Shown here: positions 8,976-15,834 of the stretch, piece by piece | Layout of the letters: every line of letters begins with the position of its first letter | Position numbering within the stretch: position 1 is the stretch's first letter | Notes under the pieces: model-generated | Told to the model about the DNA's origin: nothing | The model's database searches: none | What the model saw: the letters and a program-made list of their open reading frames with translations, nothing else | Program-made: the position numbers and the translations under genes | Assembly: GCA_015852425.1 (NCBI GenBank) | Contig: JAAAIG010000307.1 | Coordinates: forward strand, 23,779-39,672 | Direction of reading: 5' to 3' | Source of the DNA: Gryganskiella cystojenkinii | Lineage: Eukaryota; Mortierellomycota; Mortierellomycetes; Mortierellales; Mortierellaceae | Length of the DNA stretch: 15,894 nt

Positions 8976-10421
8976 CTAGTACTGCATCTCCATCTCGCCT
9001 GCAACAAAGTCTTCCTCAGTATCGTCCGTTCTAATTGAGAGAAAAAACACGAGGCCAAAAAGTAAGAAAAAAAGGTCAGCAATGCAATGGTACTTCTTTT
9101 CATAAATTGGCAGACACTCAGCATTCAAACTGAAAGCGAACAAAAAAATCGACACATACTTCCGCCGACGATGGCCGACACCGCCTTCGTCCTCATCATC
9201 CGTGTTGAAGTTGTCGTTTTCATCGTCATCATCCTCCTCTGCGGGGGCTCCATAGCTTACGCCTCGCATGGTGAAATAAATGATCTTTTTCAGTTTCCGA
9301 TTGAAGAAAAAGTAGTTGAAAGACCACCTAGCAAGTCGTTAAAAAACAAAAACGGGTTTGATTCGAGTGGGTCAATAAGGCGAAAGTCACAGTTGAATTT
9401 TCAACTCTTGATTCTTTTCCATCACCCTTCTTTTATCCTGTCTTTTTTCGAGTCGCTTACAAAGTTCCACCACCCTCTTCATCGTTGGGATCCGAGTCGG
9501 ACTCGGGGTTGTAAGAGTACACATCAGATTCGTCCAGATCAATGACCTGATCGATCCTGTCCCAAATTGCCAATTCCTTGACGGCGCGTTCGTTTCCATG
9601 ATTGAATAATGTAGCATTGATCGAGTTCATCACGATCTTGACGGACGGCTCCTTTCTGAACTGCTCCGGTTTTGTGTCCCTATTGATCGAAAGAGGTTTG
9701 GTCCAACAGAAACGAAGCTATGATTAGACCACCAACCAGGAAACATGAGAACCGTTGGAGAGATATTTTGGCCGCATGACCAAAGTATCTCTCCAACTTT
9801 AAATCGAAAAAGGCAGCTCACCCAAAGTCATAATCTGGGAAAGAGGCGTTGAGGGTGCCGATCAAGTAAAAGAGCGTCCTTCGTGAAGCTGGTTGGTTCA
9901 TTGGTCCAAAGGGTGAGATGATACTCCTGATACTGTCATCATCTGGAGGACTCATCAGACTCGATGGATCATATTTGACCTCGATCTGCTTGTACAATTT
10001 TTTGTCGGCTCCGGCTGCTTTACCTATTTTTTTTTTTTTTTTGGTTTCGAGTCATAAGAGATAAAGTGAGTAAAATTGTCGATCCCTCTCTATCGCGCTT
10101 TGGAGTAGATCAGGACCCTCTCTGGTCATTGAGTGTGCTTTTTTTTTTATCTATTTCCTTCAAGTCCTTTATTGATCCTCTTTCGACTGTAACAAGGGGC
10201 GACCGTCCTCTTGGTACCAATTCTCCCAAAGTAAGGTTGAGCTGCGTCGCCCCCGGTCGGAGTCGGTTTCACAGGCATAATTCCTCCATTATAATCATTC
10301 ACAAGACTGAAAATTGCTTACATGAGTAAGGCTCGACACGACCATAGATTTTACATTCTGGTGTCTCAAAGTTGAGGGCCGAATTGATGACCTCCATCCC
10401 TTCCTCTTGTAGAAACTTCAT
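8976..10421 (-). CDS. MAF1: MAF1, negative regulator of RNA polymerase III
   Basis: Exons in transcript order are 10421-10322, 10023-9822, 9679-9461, 9327-9160 and 9030-8976 (introns 298, 142, 133 and 129 nt), giving 247 residues. The start MKFLQEEGMEVINSAL matches the family N-terminus. Box A covers about 10-35 (NFETPECKIYGRVEPYSCK across the first junction), box B about 80-120 (RRTLFYLIGTLN, then SVKIVMNSINATLF) and box C about 148-196 (DVYSYNPESDSDP, then LWSFNYFFFNRKLKKIIYF). The end is acidic (EEDDDD...). Family knowledge: dephosphorylated Maf1 binds Pol III and blocks initiation under starvation, and TOR and PKA pathways inactivate it. The linker between boxes A and B is short (about 45 residues), so the protein is near the human length and shorter than the budding-yeast one. 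It carries Ser-Pro at 58-59 and 70-71. Convergent with the arrestin gene and divergent from COQ11. Confidence 0.96.
9754..9797. repeat. Strong hairpin in MAF1 intron 2
   Basis: The arm GTTGGAGAGATATTTTGG (9754-9771) and the arm CCAAAGTATCTCTCCAAC (9780-9797) are complementary over 18 positions with one exception, around an 8-nt loop. The exception is a G-U wobble in plus-strand RNA and a C-A mismatch in the MAF1 (minus) transcript. The hairpin starts about 24 nt inside the donor end of the 142-nt intron. Function unknown. Confidence 0.85.
10027..10042 (-). repeat. A16 tract replacing the polypyrimidine tract of MAF1 intron 1
   Basis: T16 on the plus strand is A16 in the MAF1 transcript, immediately before the TAG acceptor that ends at 10024. 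A pyrimidine-rich stretch would be usual there. The acceptor itself is well supported, because the junction rebuilds the conserved YSCK of box A. The tract length is likely to vary by slippage. Confidence 0.85.
10196..10259. repeat. GC-rich inverted repeats in MAF1 intron 1
   Basis: GGGGCGAC (10196-10203) is a perfect reverse complement of GTCGCCCC (10246-10253). The overlapping CGACCG (10200-10205) can instead pair with CGGTCG (10254-10259). Between them lies the 10-nt palindrome TTGGTACCAA (10211-10220). The first intron is also the longest in the gene (298 nt). A folded RNA element is possible. Confidence 0.55.
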
Positions 10422-11064
10422 CGTTGTTGGATATATTTGATGGTTGGAAGATGAGTTAGTCTATCCGTGACTTCATATAGCTGCTGTGCGGAGTTGAAGA
10501 TGTCGAATTGTGTCGCAGCAATAAAAAAGGGAGAAGGGAGGAGAGGGAGAGTGCAGAGTTCGGTCAGCAAGTTGCAGTGCGCGAAGAGAGTAAAAGTAAA
10601 AGGGTAAAAGGTAAAGAATGAAGAAGGATTGAGTGGTTGTAATAAAAGAAAGAGAGGAAAGGAATGAAAGTAGAAAAAGTGGAGGGAAAAAAAGAGAGAC
10701 AGTCAGTTTGTCCCACGGTTCAGATTTACCAGTTGCCATGACGTAGACCCACCAGGCTGAGAATGCTCTTTCTTCCTCCTTTGCCCTAGGAATGCTCCCT
10801 CTTCCTGTCTGTACCCTCTTTATGTTCTTGTCAACTGAACTGCAGTTGTTTGGTTGTTCCCAGGGTCACGATCCTCCCCAGGGTGACAATCCGTGCTGGC
10901 TGTCCGCACCATGAAAAAGGCCCTCTTCCCTGGCTCTCATTTTCCATCCGATTCGCAGTCACGCCGCATTTTGAGTCTCCCGCGCTCCATGGCATTGCGT
11001 CGTTTTTTGCGCTTGATCTCTCCCTACCTCTTTCGCATTAATCTCAATCACTTCACATTACACC
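10422..11064. promoter_or_regulatory. Divergent promoter region MAF1/COQ11
   Basis: 643 nt separate the two ATGs, so both promoters must lie here. The MAF1 side (10520-10690) is strongly purine-rich on the plus strand, that is CT-rich in the MAF1 direction, as in many fungal core promoters. The COQ11 side has the imperfect direct repeat at 10761-10806, an inverted repeat CAACTG/CAGTTG (10832-10848) and two CCCAGGGT elements (10859-10866, 10877-10884). No clear TATA box was seen for COQ11. An out-of-frame ORF starting at an ATG at 10911 overlaps the COQ11 start. Confidence 0.6.
10761..10806. repeat. 17-nt imperfect direct repeat in the MAF1/COQ11 promoter
   Basis: GAATGCTCTTTCTTCCT (10761-10777) and GAATGCTCCCTCTTCCT (10790-10806) match at 15 of 17 positions, offset by 29 nt. 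In the MAF1 direction the core reads GAGCATTC. They could be paired binding sites for one transcription factor. Confidence 0.7.
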
Positions 11065-12387
11065 ATGGTCTCACCATCACTGCAAGCTCTTGCCAAGAAA
11101 CTTCTCGTCGTTGGAGGCACCGGTGGTGTTGGTAAATGATTTTTGCTAATGCTTCACGTCCTGATTCATCACGTTTTTTACTTCCCATAGTACGGTTCAA
11201 GAGATAACGGCTCATAGCTAAACTCTCTTTGATTCTGTACCCCTGGTCCAACATGTAGGTTTTCAAGTCTGCAAGCAAGCCGTCGCCCGTGGCTGGGATG
11301 TGACCAGTTTGAGGTACATAACGAAGGATCGGATACGCATTCAGGAACATGTCGATATAAGTAAGAAGTAGAAATTAACACCTTTTACCACATGTCTTCC
11401 TACGATAGTCGTCGTGGTAAACCACAATTGACAGAGATGAATCAAAGCGACTTTGTTGCGCCCCAGGGATGGGTCCAGAAGGTGCGGATCAAATTTCTCT
11501 CCTGGGATCTCCAGTCTCTGGACAGGCATTATCTCTTTCCAGGATCGAAATGCACTAAAACTTGTTCCTTCTAATTTATACATATTAGGTCACCTGGGCA
11601 CAAGGAGATTCGTTGGACCCCAGTACATACAAGGACGCGATCAAGGGAACAAACTCTGTCGTGCACACTGTGGGCATGTTGCTTGAGGATGACTACAAGG
11701 AGATCCTCCACAGCAAGTCCTTTGCAGACCTCACTAAATCGGTTGAGTCTGCCATCAAAGGCCAGAATCCTCTCGACCAAGGACGACCCAAGACTGGACT
11801 CACCTATGAGCGCATTAACCGCGACACTGGTAATGGGGGGCGGGGGTGGCGGGGAGTAGTTGTGTTACTTGCATGTTCGTTTTTTTTTGTTTTGTTTACT
11901 TATAATATGAAATCGTACATGTCGCATAATAGCTATCACGGTAGCAGACGAGGCCGCCAAGGAAGGCATCGATTCCTTTGTCTTTATCTCTGCCGCGTTC
12001 TCACCCCCCATGGTCCCGAACCGTTACCTGACCACAAAACGTGAGGCAGAGTCACATCTGTTGACTCATCCCTCCAAGTTCCGAAGCGTCATTTTCCGCC
12101 CTGGGTTCATGTCCACACCCGACAGACCCATCACTTTACCCTTGGCAGGATTGTTGCAGCTCTCGAGTTCAATCTTGGGCAAATCCGTGAATGGCACGAT
12201 CCCTTTTGCCCAGGCACTTTCAACCCCACCTCTGGCGATGGAGACTCTTGCGCGCGCAGTAATGAACTCGATCGAGAACCCGGATATCAAGGGTATCGTA
12301 GATGTTGATGGTATTGAGGAACTGGCGAACAACCCTTCGACCCGCAAAGTTGGAGGCAGTCACAAGGAGGATGGTCGCTTGGAATAG
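11065..12387 (+). CDS. COQ11: COQ11-like mitochondrial atypical short-chain dehydrogenase
   Basis: Exons are 11065-11131, 11259-11313, 11409-11481, 11589-11829 and 11933-12387 (introns 127, 95, 107 and 103 nt), giving 296 residues. A Rossmann nucleotide-binding loop GGTGGVG lies at 17-23, directly after the first beta strand (KLLVV). Later blocks match yeast Coq11 (YLR290C): VVHTVGMLLE, LTYERIN, FVFISA, the active-site-like Y177-x-x-x-K181 in YLTTKREAE, IFRPGFM and NSIENPDIKGIV. Family knowledge: Coq11 associates with the coenzyme Q synthome on the matrix face of the inner membrane and modulates CoQ production; its catalytic activity is unsettled. The N-terminus is short with only two Lys before the first strand, so the presequence is weak, as in yeast. 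No Coq10-type START domain is fused to it. The exon 3 donor (GTGCGG) is weak, but the join restores WVQKVTWAQGD. Confidence 0.93.
11835..11854 (+). other. G-run cluster just inside COQ11 intron 4 donor
   Basis: Runs of G6, G5, G2 and G4 separated by one or two bases start 5 nt after the donor GT of intron 4 (11830-11932), on the transcribed strand. This is enough to form a G-quadruplex in RNA. It could mask or enhance the donor site. Confidence 0.6.
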
Positions 12388-13130
12388 AGACTGTATTGTT
12401 TCTGGAAGTCCTTGTCCTAGAAACACAAAAACGCGCTTAAAGATTAAAGAACGTCATCTAAGAAAGATCATGCTTTGTATACAGCAGATATCTCATTAAA
12501 ACATTCTATTAGTTACTTTTTCTTTTGGTTTTGTTCAAGGCAAAAGTTTCAGCATCCACGGTCTGGAAGTGTCTATTTTTATGTGTATGTACAGGTTGCT
12601 TTTTTTATTATTATTTTTTTCTCCTCGAGTTCAAGAGTCTGAGAACAAAGACTAAAGAAAGAAGAGTGTGATAAAGAAAAAAGAAAGCGATAAGAAGCGT
12701 AAAACTTGAAGGTGTTTTGCTAGAGTTTGTAATAGCCAGTTTTTTTTTCTTCTGATCTGACATGAGGGAACCCAGAACAGGACAAAAAAGCAGGAAATAG
12801 AAAAAAACGAGAGAAAAATACAAGAATGAACAAAAAAAAATGAAGGAGTTGCGATAAAAAATAAAATAAAAAGTCTATAGAAAGTTACGATGTTTTGTCG
12901 TTTCGAGGGTACCCCCAACCACTTGATGGTACCCCTTGTTGTCCGAACAAAAAAAAACTGATATTACAATAGGAAAACATCTTCGGTGAACCCAATTACC
13001 CCTTCTTCCCACCACCACCACCTCCTACAAAAGAATGAAAACAATAACAGAAAAAGAGAACCAATACGAAAGAAAGTTGGTCTCAATCAAAGGGAGCCAG
13101 CTCTCTAAGAATCAAGAAAGAACTCTTGAT
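12388..13130. other. Convergent intergenic region COQ11/uricase
   Basis: About 740 nt between two convergent stops. It is very A/T-rich with poly-T and poly-A runs (12600-12620, 12740-12750, 12832-12840), two GGTACCCC repeats (12908-12915, 12928-12935) and a run of CCA triplets near 13010-13022. No gene, tRNA or conserved RNA is recognisable; it must hold both 3' UTRs and poly(A) sites. Confidence 0.6.
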
Positions 13131-13131
13131 T
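13110..13131 (-). repeat. Stem-loop at the uricase stop codon
   Basis: AATCAAGA (13110-13117) and TCTTGATT (13124-13131) are perfect inverted repeats around a 6-nt loop. The outer arm overlaps the last base of the uricase TAA (13133-13131), so the hairpin would start the 3' UTR. Its A/T content makes it weak. Confidence 0.5.
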
Positions 13132-14090
13132 TAAAGGCGAGCGACAGAGGTGTCGGGGGAGCGGGTGACCGTGGCGGTGATCAAACCGGAGGGATCAGCA
13201 ACGGGCTGGTAGACATCAGCGTGCTCGTTCAAGTTGCGGGTACCGCGGAAGTACGAGAGGTCGATGGGGAAGAAGTGACGGTTGGGCAAGGCATAGGCAA
13301 CCTTCTGGATCCACTTCCAGTTCTGGACGGACTGAGCAGCCATCTTGTAAAGAGTGGCTTGGACAGAGGCAGACTCATCCTCAGCAAAGGTCTTGCAGGT
13401 GACCTCGCGAACAGAGTCAAAGATGTTGTTGAAGGGAATCTGAGACAAAGTGGGCAACAATGAGGCAGTGTTATGGATCTTGGGGAGCGTGAACTCCCAG
13501 TTGCACTCGACACAGGTGGAGAAGATACGGTCCTTGGCTTCGGGGAGGGTAGTGTACTCGTCACGGACGAAATCCTCAAATGCAGAGCCGGTCGACTTGA
13601 GGACGAGGAGACCACCGATGGCTGACTTGAGCTCGACAGTGCGGTCCTGGACGTTCTTGCCACGCTTGACAAAGATGTCGGTCTGACGGGTTTCCTCACC
13701 ATCACGCCAGAAGGAGTGGTTGTGGGGCTTGCCATCGATGATCATACGAGCCCAACGGTGACGAATGATGGTGACATGAGCACCCTCAACCCAGGAGTAG
13801 GTGTTGACAAAGTGGTTGGCGAGCTCGGCAGCAAACAGCTCGAGGGTATCGACGTTCTTCGAGGACTTGGCGAGGATGTAGCAGGTGTTCTTCATCGAAT
13901 CCGTGGCGACGACAGCCTTGTTGGAAGCCTCGGTGTAGGAGGTGGTGAAGGCCTCGCCGGAGAGGAGGACACGGATGGTGAGATCATCGACGCGGTGAAC
14001 CTTGGTATCCTTGTGGACCTTGAGGAGACGGACACGATCCTTTCCGTACTCCTGCTTGTCGAGGTAAACGTTGACAGAGGGGTTGACCAT
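13131..14090 (-). CDS. UOX: Uricase (urate oxidase), peroxisomal
   Basis: Single exon, 319 residues, ATG at 14090-14088. It converts urate and O2 to 5-hydroxyisourate and H2O2, the committed step of purine catabolism to allantoin. Tandem T-fold signatures are complete: YGKDRVRLLKVHKD with catalytic Lys17, VATDSMKNT with Thr63, Phe171 and Arg188 (in KDRIFST) for urate binding, TFAEDESASVQATLYKM with Val243-Gln244, and LPNRHFFPIDLS with Asn270 and His272. The C-terminus ARL is a type-1 peroxisomal targeting signal variant. Length is typical for the family (about 300 residues). Unlike its neighbours it has no intron, and its codons strongly favour C or G in third position (GTC, CTC, AAG), suggesting high expression. 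Likely induced by purines and repressed by preferred nitrogen, as in other fungi; only the promoter region could show this. Confidence 0.98.
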   Translation of the reverse strand: MVNPSVNVYLDKQEYGKDRVRLLKVHKDTKVHRVDDLTIRVLLSGEAFTTSYTEASNKAVVATDSMKNTCYILAKSSKNVDTLELFAAELANHFVNTYSWVEGAHVTIIRHRWARMIIDGKPHNHSFWRDGEETRQTDIFVKRGKNVQDRTVELKSAIGGLLVLKSTGSAFEDFVRDEYTTLPEAKDRIFSTCVECNWEFTLPKIHNTASLLPTLSQIPFNNIFDSVREVTCKTFAEDESASVQATLYKMAAQSVQNWKWIQKVAYALPNRHFFPIDLSYFRGTRNLNEHADVYQPVADPSGLITATVTRSPDTSVARL

Positions 14091-14272
14091 ATTGATGATG
14101 AGTGAGGGTTGGTTGGTTGGGGGGTTCTGAGTTGGGAGAGTGGTTGAGGGTTAAAGAAAACAAAAGAAAAAAAGAGAGAAGAGAAGAAGAGCTTTTAAAT
14201 GAGACTTAAAAGAGAGAAAAAAAGGGGGAACAAATGCGGGGGAGCAGAGAACAAACAAGAAGGCTCAATTGG
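14091..14272 (-). promoter_or_regulatory. Uricase core promoter and leader
   Basis: Read toward the gene: a CCAAT box (14272-14268), a TATA-like TTTAAAAG (14199-14192), a CT-rich tract (about 14190-14151), then a leader rich in CAACC up to the ATG at 14090. A pyrimidine tract just before the start region is typical of strongly expressed fungal genes. A second CCAAT lies at 14407-14403. Inferred from motifs only. Confidence 0.5.
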
Positions 14273-14289
14273 TGGAAAGACTAGCCCAG

Positions 14290-14312
14290 TGCAAAGTTGC
14301 ACCCACTTTGCA
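14290..14312. promoter_or_regulatory. Perfect 8-bp inverted repeat upstream of uricase
   Basis: TGCAAAGT (14290-14297) and ACTTTGCA (14305-14312) are exact reverse complements separated by 7 nt, about 200 nt upstream of the uricase ATG. This dyad layout suits a dimeric transcription factor. No named factor is assigned. Confidence 0.5.
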
Positions 14313-14588
14313 GATCTTTCGGAAGTTGGTCCTCTTCTCGTGAGGATTCGGGTGTTTTCGAAGACGACACATCCCGGCCGGAAGTTGACGATCGGGAATT
14401 TGATTGGCCCCACTTTTATTCTTTCGTGAAACCAAAATTGCGGGGAAGGGCGGCTCCTTTCTGATTTTTGATTTTTTGAACCGCCAGCATCAGCATTACG
14501 GTAGAACCGAAAAAGTGGGGATGGGTATCTGAAGAGAGAGGGAGAAAAAGAGACAGAGAGTTGTGGCGGGAGTGTGGATATTGTGTGA

Positions 14589-14616
14589 GTGTGTGTGTGT
14601 GTGGGAAGTTATAAAA
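14589..14616 (+). promoter_or_regulatory. (GT)7 microsatellite and TATA-like box of frataxin
   Basis: A GT dinucleotide repeat at 14589-14602 is followed by TATAAAA at 14610-14616, 136 nt upstream of the frataxin ATG. GATA cores lie nearby at 14577-14580 (plus) and 14529-14526 (minus). The TATA position fits a fungal core promoter. Confidence 0.45.
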
Positions 14617-14751
14617 CGACATATTTGTGACTGCTACACCAATTGAGAGAGTGTGAGAAGAAACGGAAAAAATAACGCCTTTTCCGTGTGATGGTTTAAA
14701 AATGTGATCAGACAGACCGACGCATTCGGAATCAACTTACACACATACATC

Positions 14752-15658
14752 ATGGCAGCAGCAGGAGCATTATACAGGACAACAGCAAGGGCACTGATGG
14801 CAGGCTCAAGAGCCAGAACAGCCCATCTTACTACCCGTGCCTGCTCATCTAATGCATCAGCAAGAGCTGCTGCTGCTTCGGTCTGGAGCCGCGGTCAGTG
14901 TACCTGGATCAACTCGCACTCGCAATCATTCTTGACCGGACACAGCTCTTCCCGTCTCTACTCAACCTCGACTTCGACTCCAGAACCTCAATATACCATC
15001 AGGTACTGACCGCATTTGCAGATACAGGAGTACAGTAATTACATAGCTGCAGAAGCGAAACAGTTTTAATCCTGTCTCTTTTCTTACTTGTCTCTTTCAA
15101 CTATGTTACCTTTCCTTAGTGACCTTCCCGATGATGACTACCACAGTATCTCGGACGCCTGCATGGACAGAATGGTCGAATACTTTGAGGACATTGGCGA
15201 TGCGCATGATATTCCTGGATATGATGTTGAATATCAGGTGAGTTCATGCAAAAAGGTGTGTTTTCTGTTCGACTGAAGTCCCCCCCCCCCCGCCTCCCAA
15301 CCTTTACCTATTCAAAAGCTTCCAGAAATAACCCAGTAAAACTACGCTTCATGTAGTTACATTCTAGAAACTAACAGTATTCCTCACACTCCGTTTTTGA
15401 ATATGCCTTTAGAGTGGCGTCATGACCTTGAAGTTGGGCGACAAGGGAACCTATGTCGTCAATAAACAGCCACCCAACAAACAACTCTGGCTCTCGTCCC
15501 CAACCAGTGGTCCTAAGCGATATGACTATGATCTGAAGCATCAGACTTGGTTCTATAACCGCGACCATCACTCTTTAAAGTACTTACTGGATACAGAGAT
15601 CACCAAGGTGCTCGGGTTCGACATTGATGTCCCACTGGATGGCAAGGAACATGAATAA
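14752..15658 (+). CDS. YFH1: Frataxin, mitochondrial iron-sulfur assembly factor
   Basis: Exons are 14752-15002, 15120-15237 and 15413-15658 (introns 117 and 175 nt), giving 204 residues. Residues 1 to about 70 form a classic mitochondrial presequence, rich in Arg, Ala and Ser with no acidic residue; SRLY (67-70) followed by STST resembles a matrix-peptidase cleavage region. The mature domain has an acidic first helix (D88-D90, E104, E107, D108, D111, D114) that forms the iron-binding ridge in the family. The beta-sheet core contains [19 protein letters not shown] and SGPKRYDY, with N145, Q147, W149 and R159 equivalent to the human residues that contact the assembly complex. Family knowledge: frataxin speeds sulfur transfer by the cysteine desulfurase-ISCU complex in the matrix. 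The ATG at 14752 starts the presequence; no ATG lies upstream in this frame before 14704. Divergent from uricase. Confidence 0.98.
15280..15291 (+). repeat. C12 homopolymer in frataxin intron 2
   Basis: Twelve consecutive C lie 42 nt inside intron 2 (15238-15412). It is likely unstable in length and prone to sequencing error. It does not touch the coding sequence. Confidence 0.9.
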
Positions 15659-15747
15659 GCTCTGTATGGCCCCTCCTATCCCTTCCTTCGTTTTCGGCTG
15701 TCCAGACCGCCGAATTTTTTTTGAAATCTGCGTTTTCGCCCAAGAAC

Positions 15748-15753
15748 AATAAA
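15748..15753 (+). terminator. Frataxin poly(A) signal AATAAA
   Basis: A canonical AATAAA lies 90 nt after the frataxin stop, within A/T-rich 3' UTR sequence. It is a reasonable cleavage and polyadenylation signal. Confidence 0.55.
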
Positions 15754-15834
15754 TTTCGATCCGATCCAAGGTTTAAAATCATTTCATATATTTTTTATTA
15801 TCTTTCATAGTTCCTTCCCTTTCCATCCCTACTG

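Noticed and set aside
10473..10739. Minus-strand ORF starting MATGKSEPW as an upstream MAF1 exon
   Set aside because: The MAF1 start at 10421 already gives the canonical MKFLxxE N-terminus, and no acceptor joins this ORF to it in frame.
11188..11190. Alternative acceptor TTCCCATAG in COQ11 intron 1
   Set aside because: Using it gives an in-frame TAA within a few codons; the acceptor at 11258 rebuilds GGVGFQVCKQAV.
13229..14105. Long ORFs on both strands inside uricase (168, 142 and 129 residues)
   Set aside because: Shadows created by strong third-position C/G bias; the uricase frame is complete and has all catalytic residues.
14105..14125. GGTT repeats as telomere-like DNA or a G-quadruplex
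   Set aside because: Only four short repeats, antisense to a CAACC-rich uricase leader; a simple low-complexity leader explains it.
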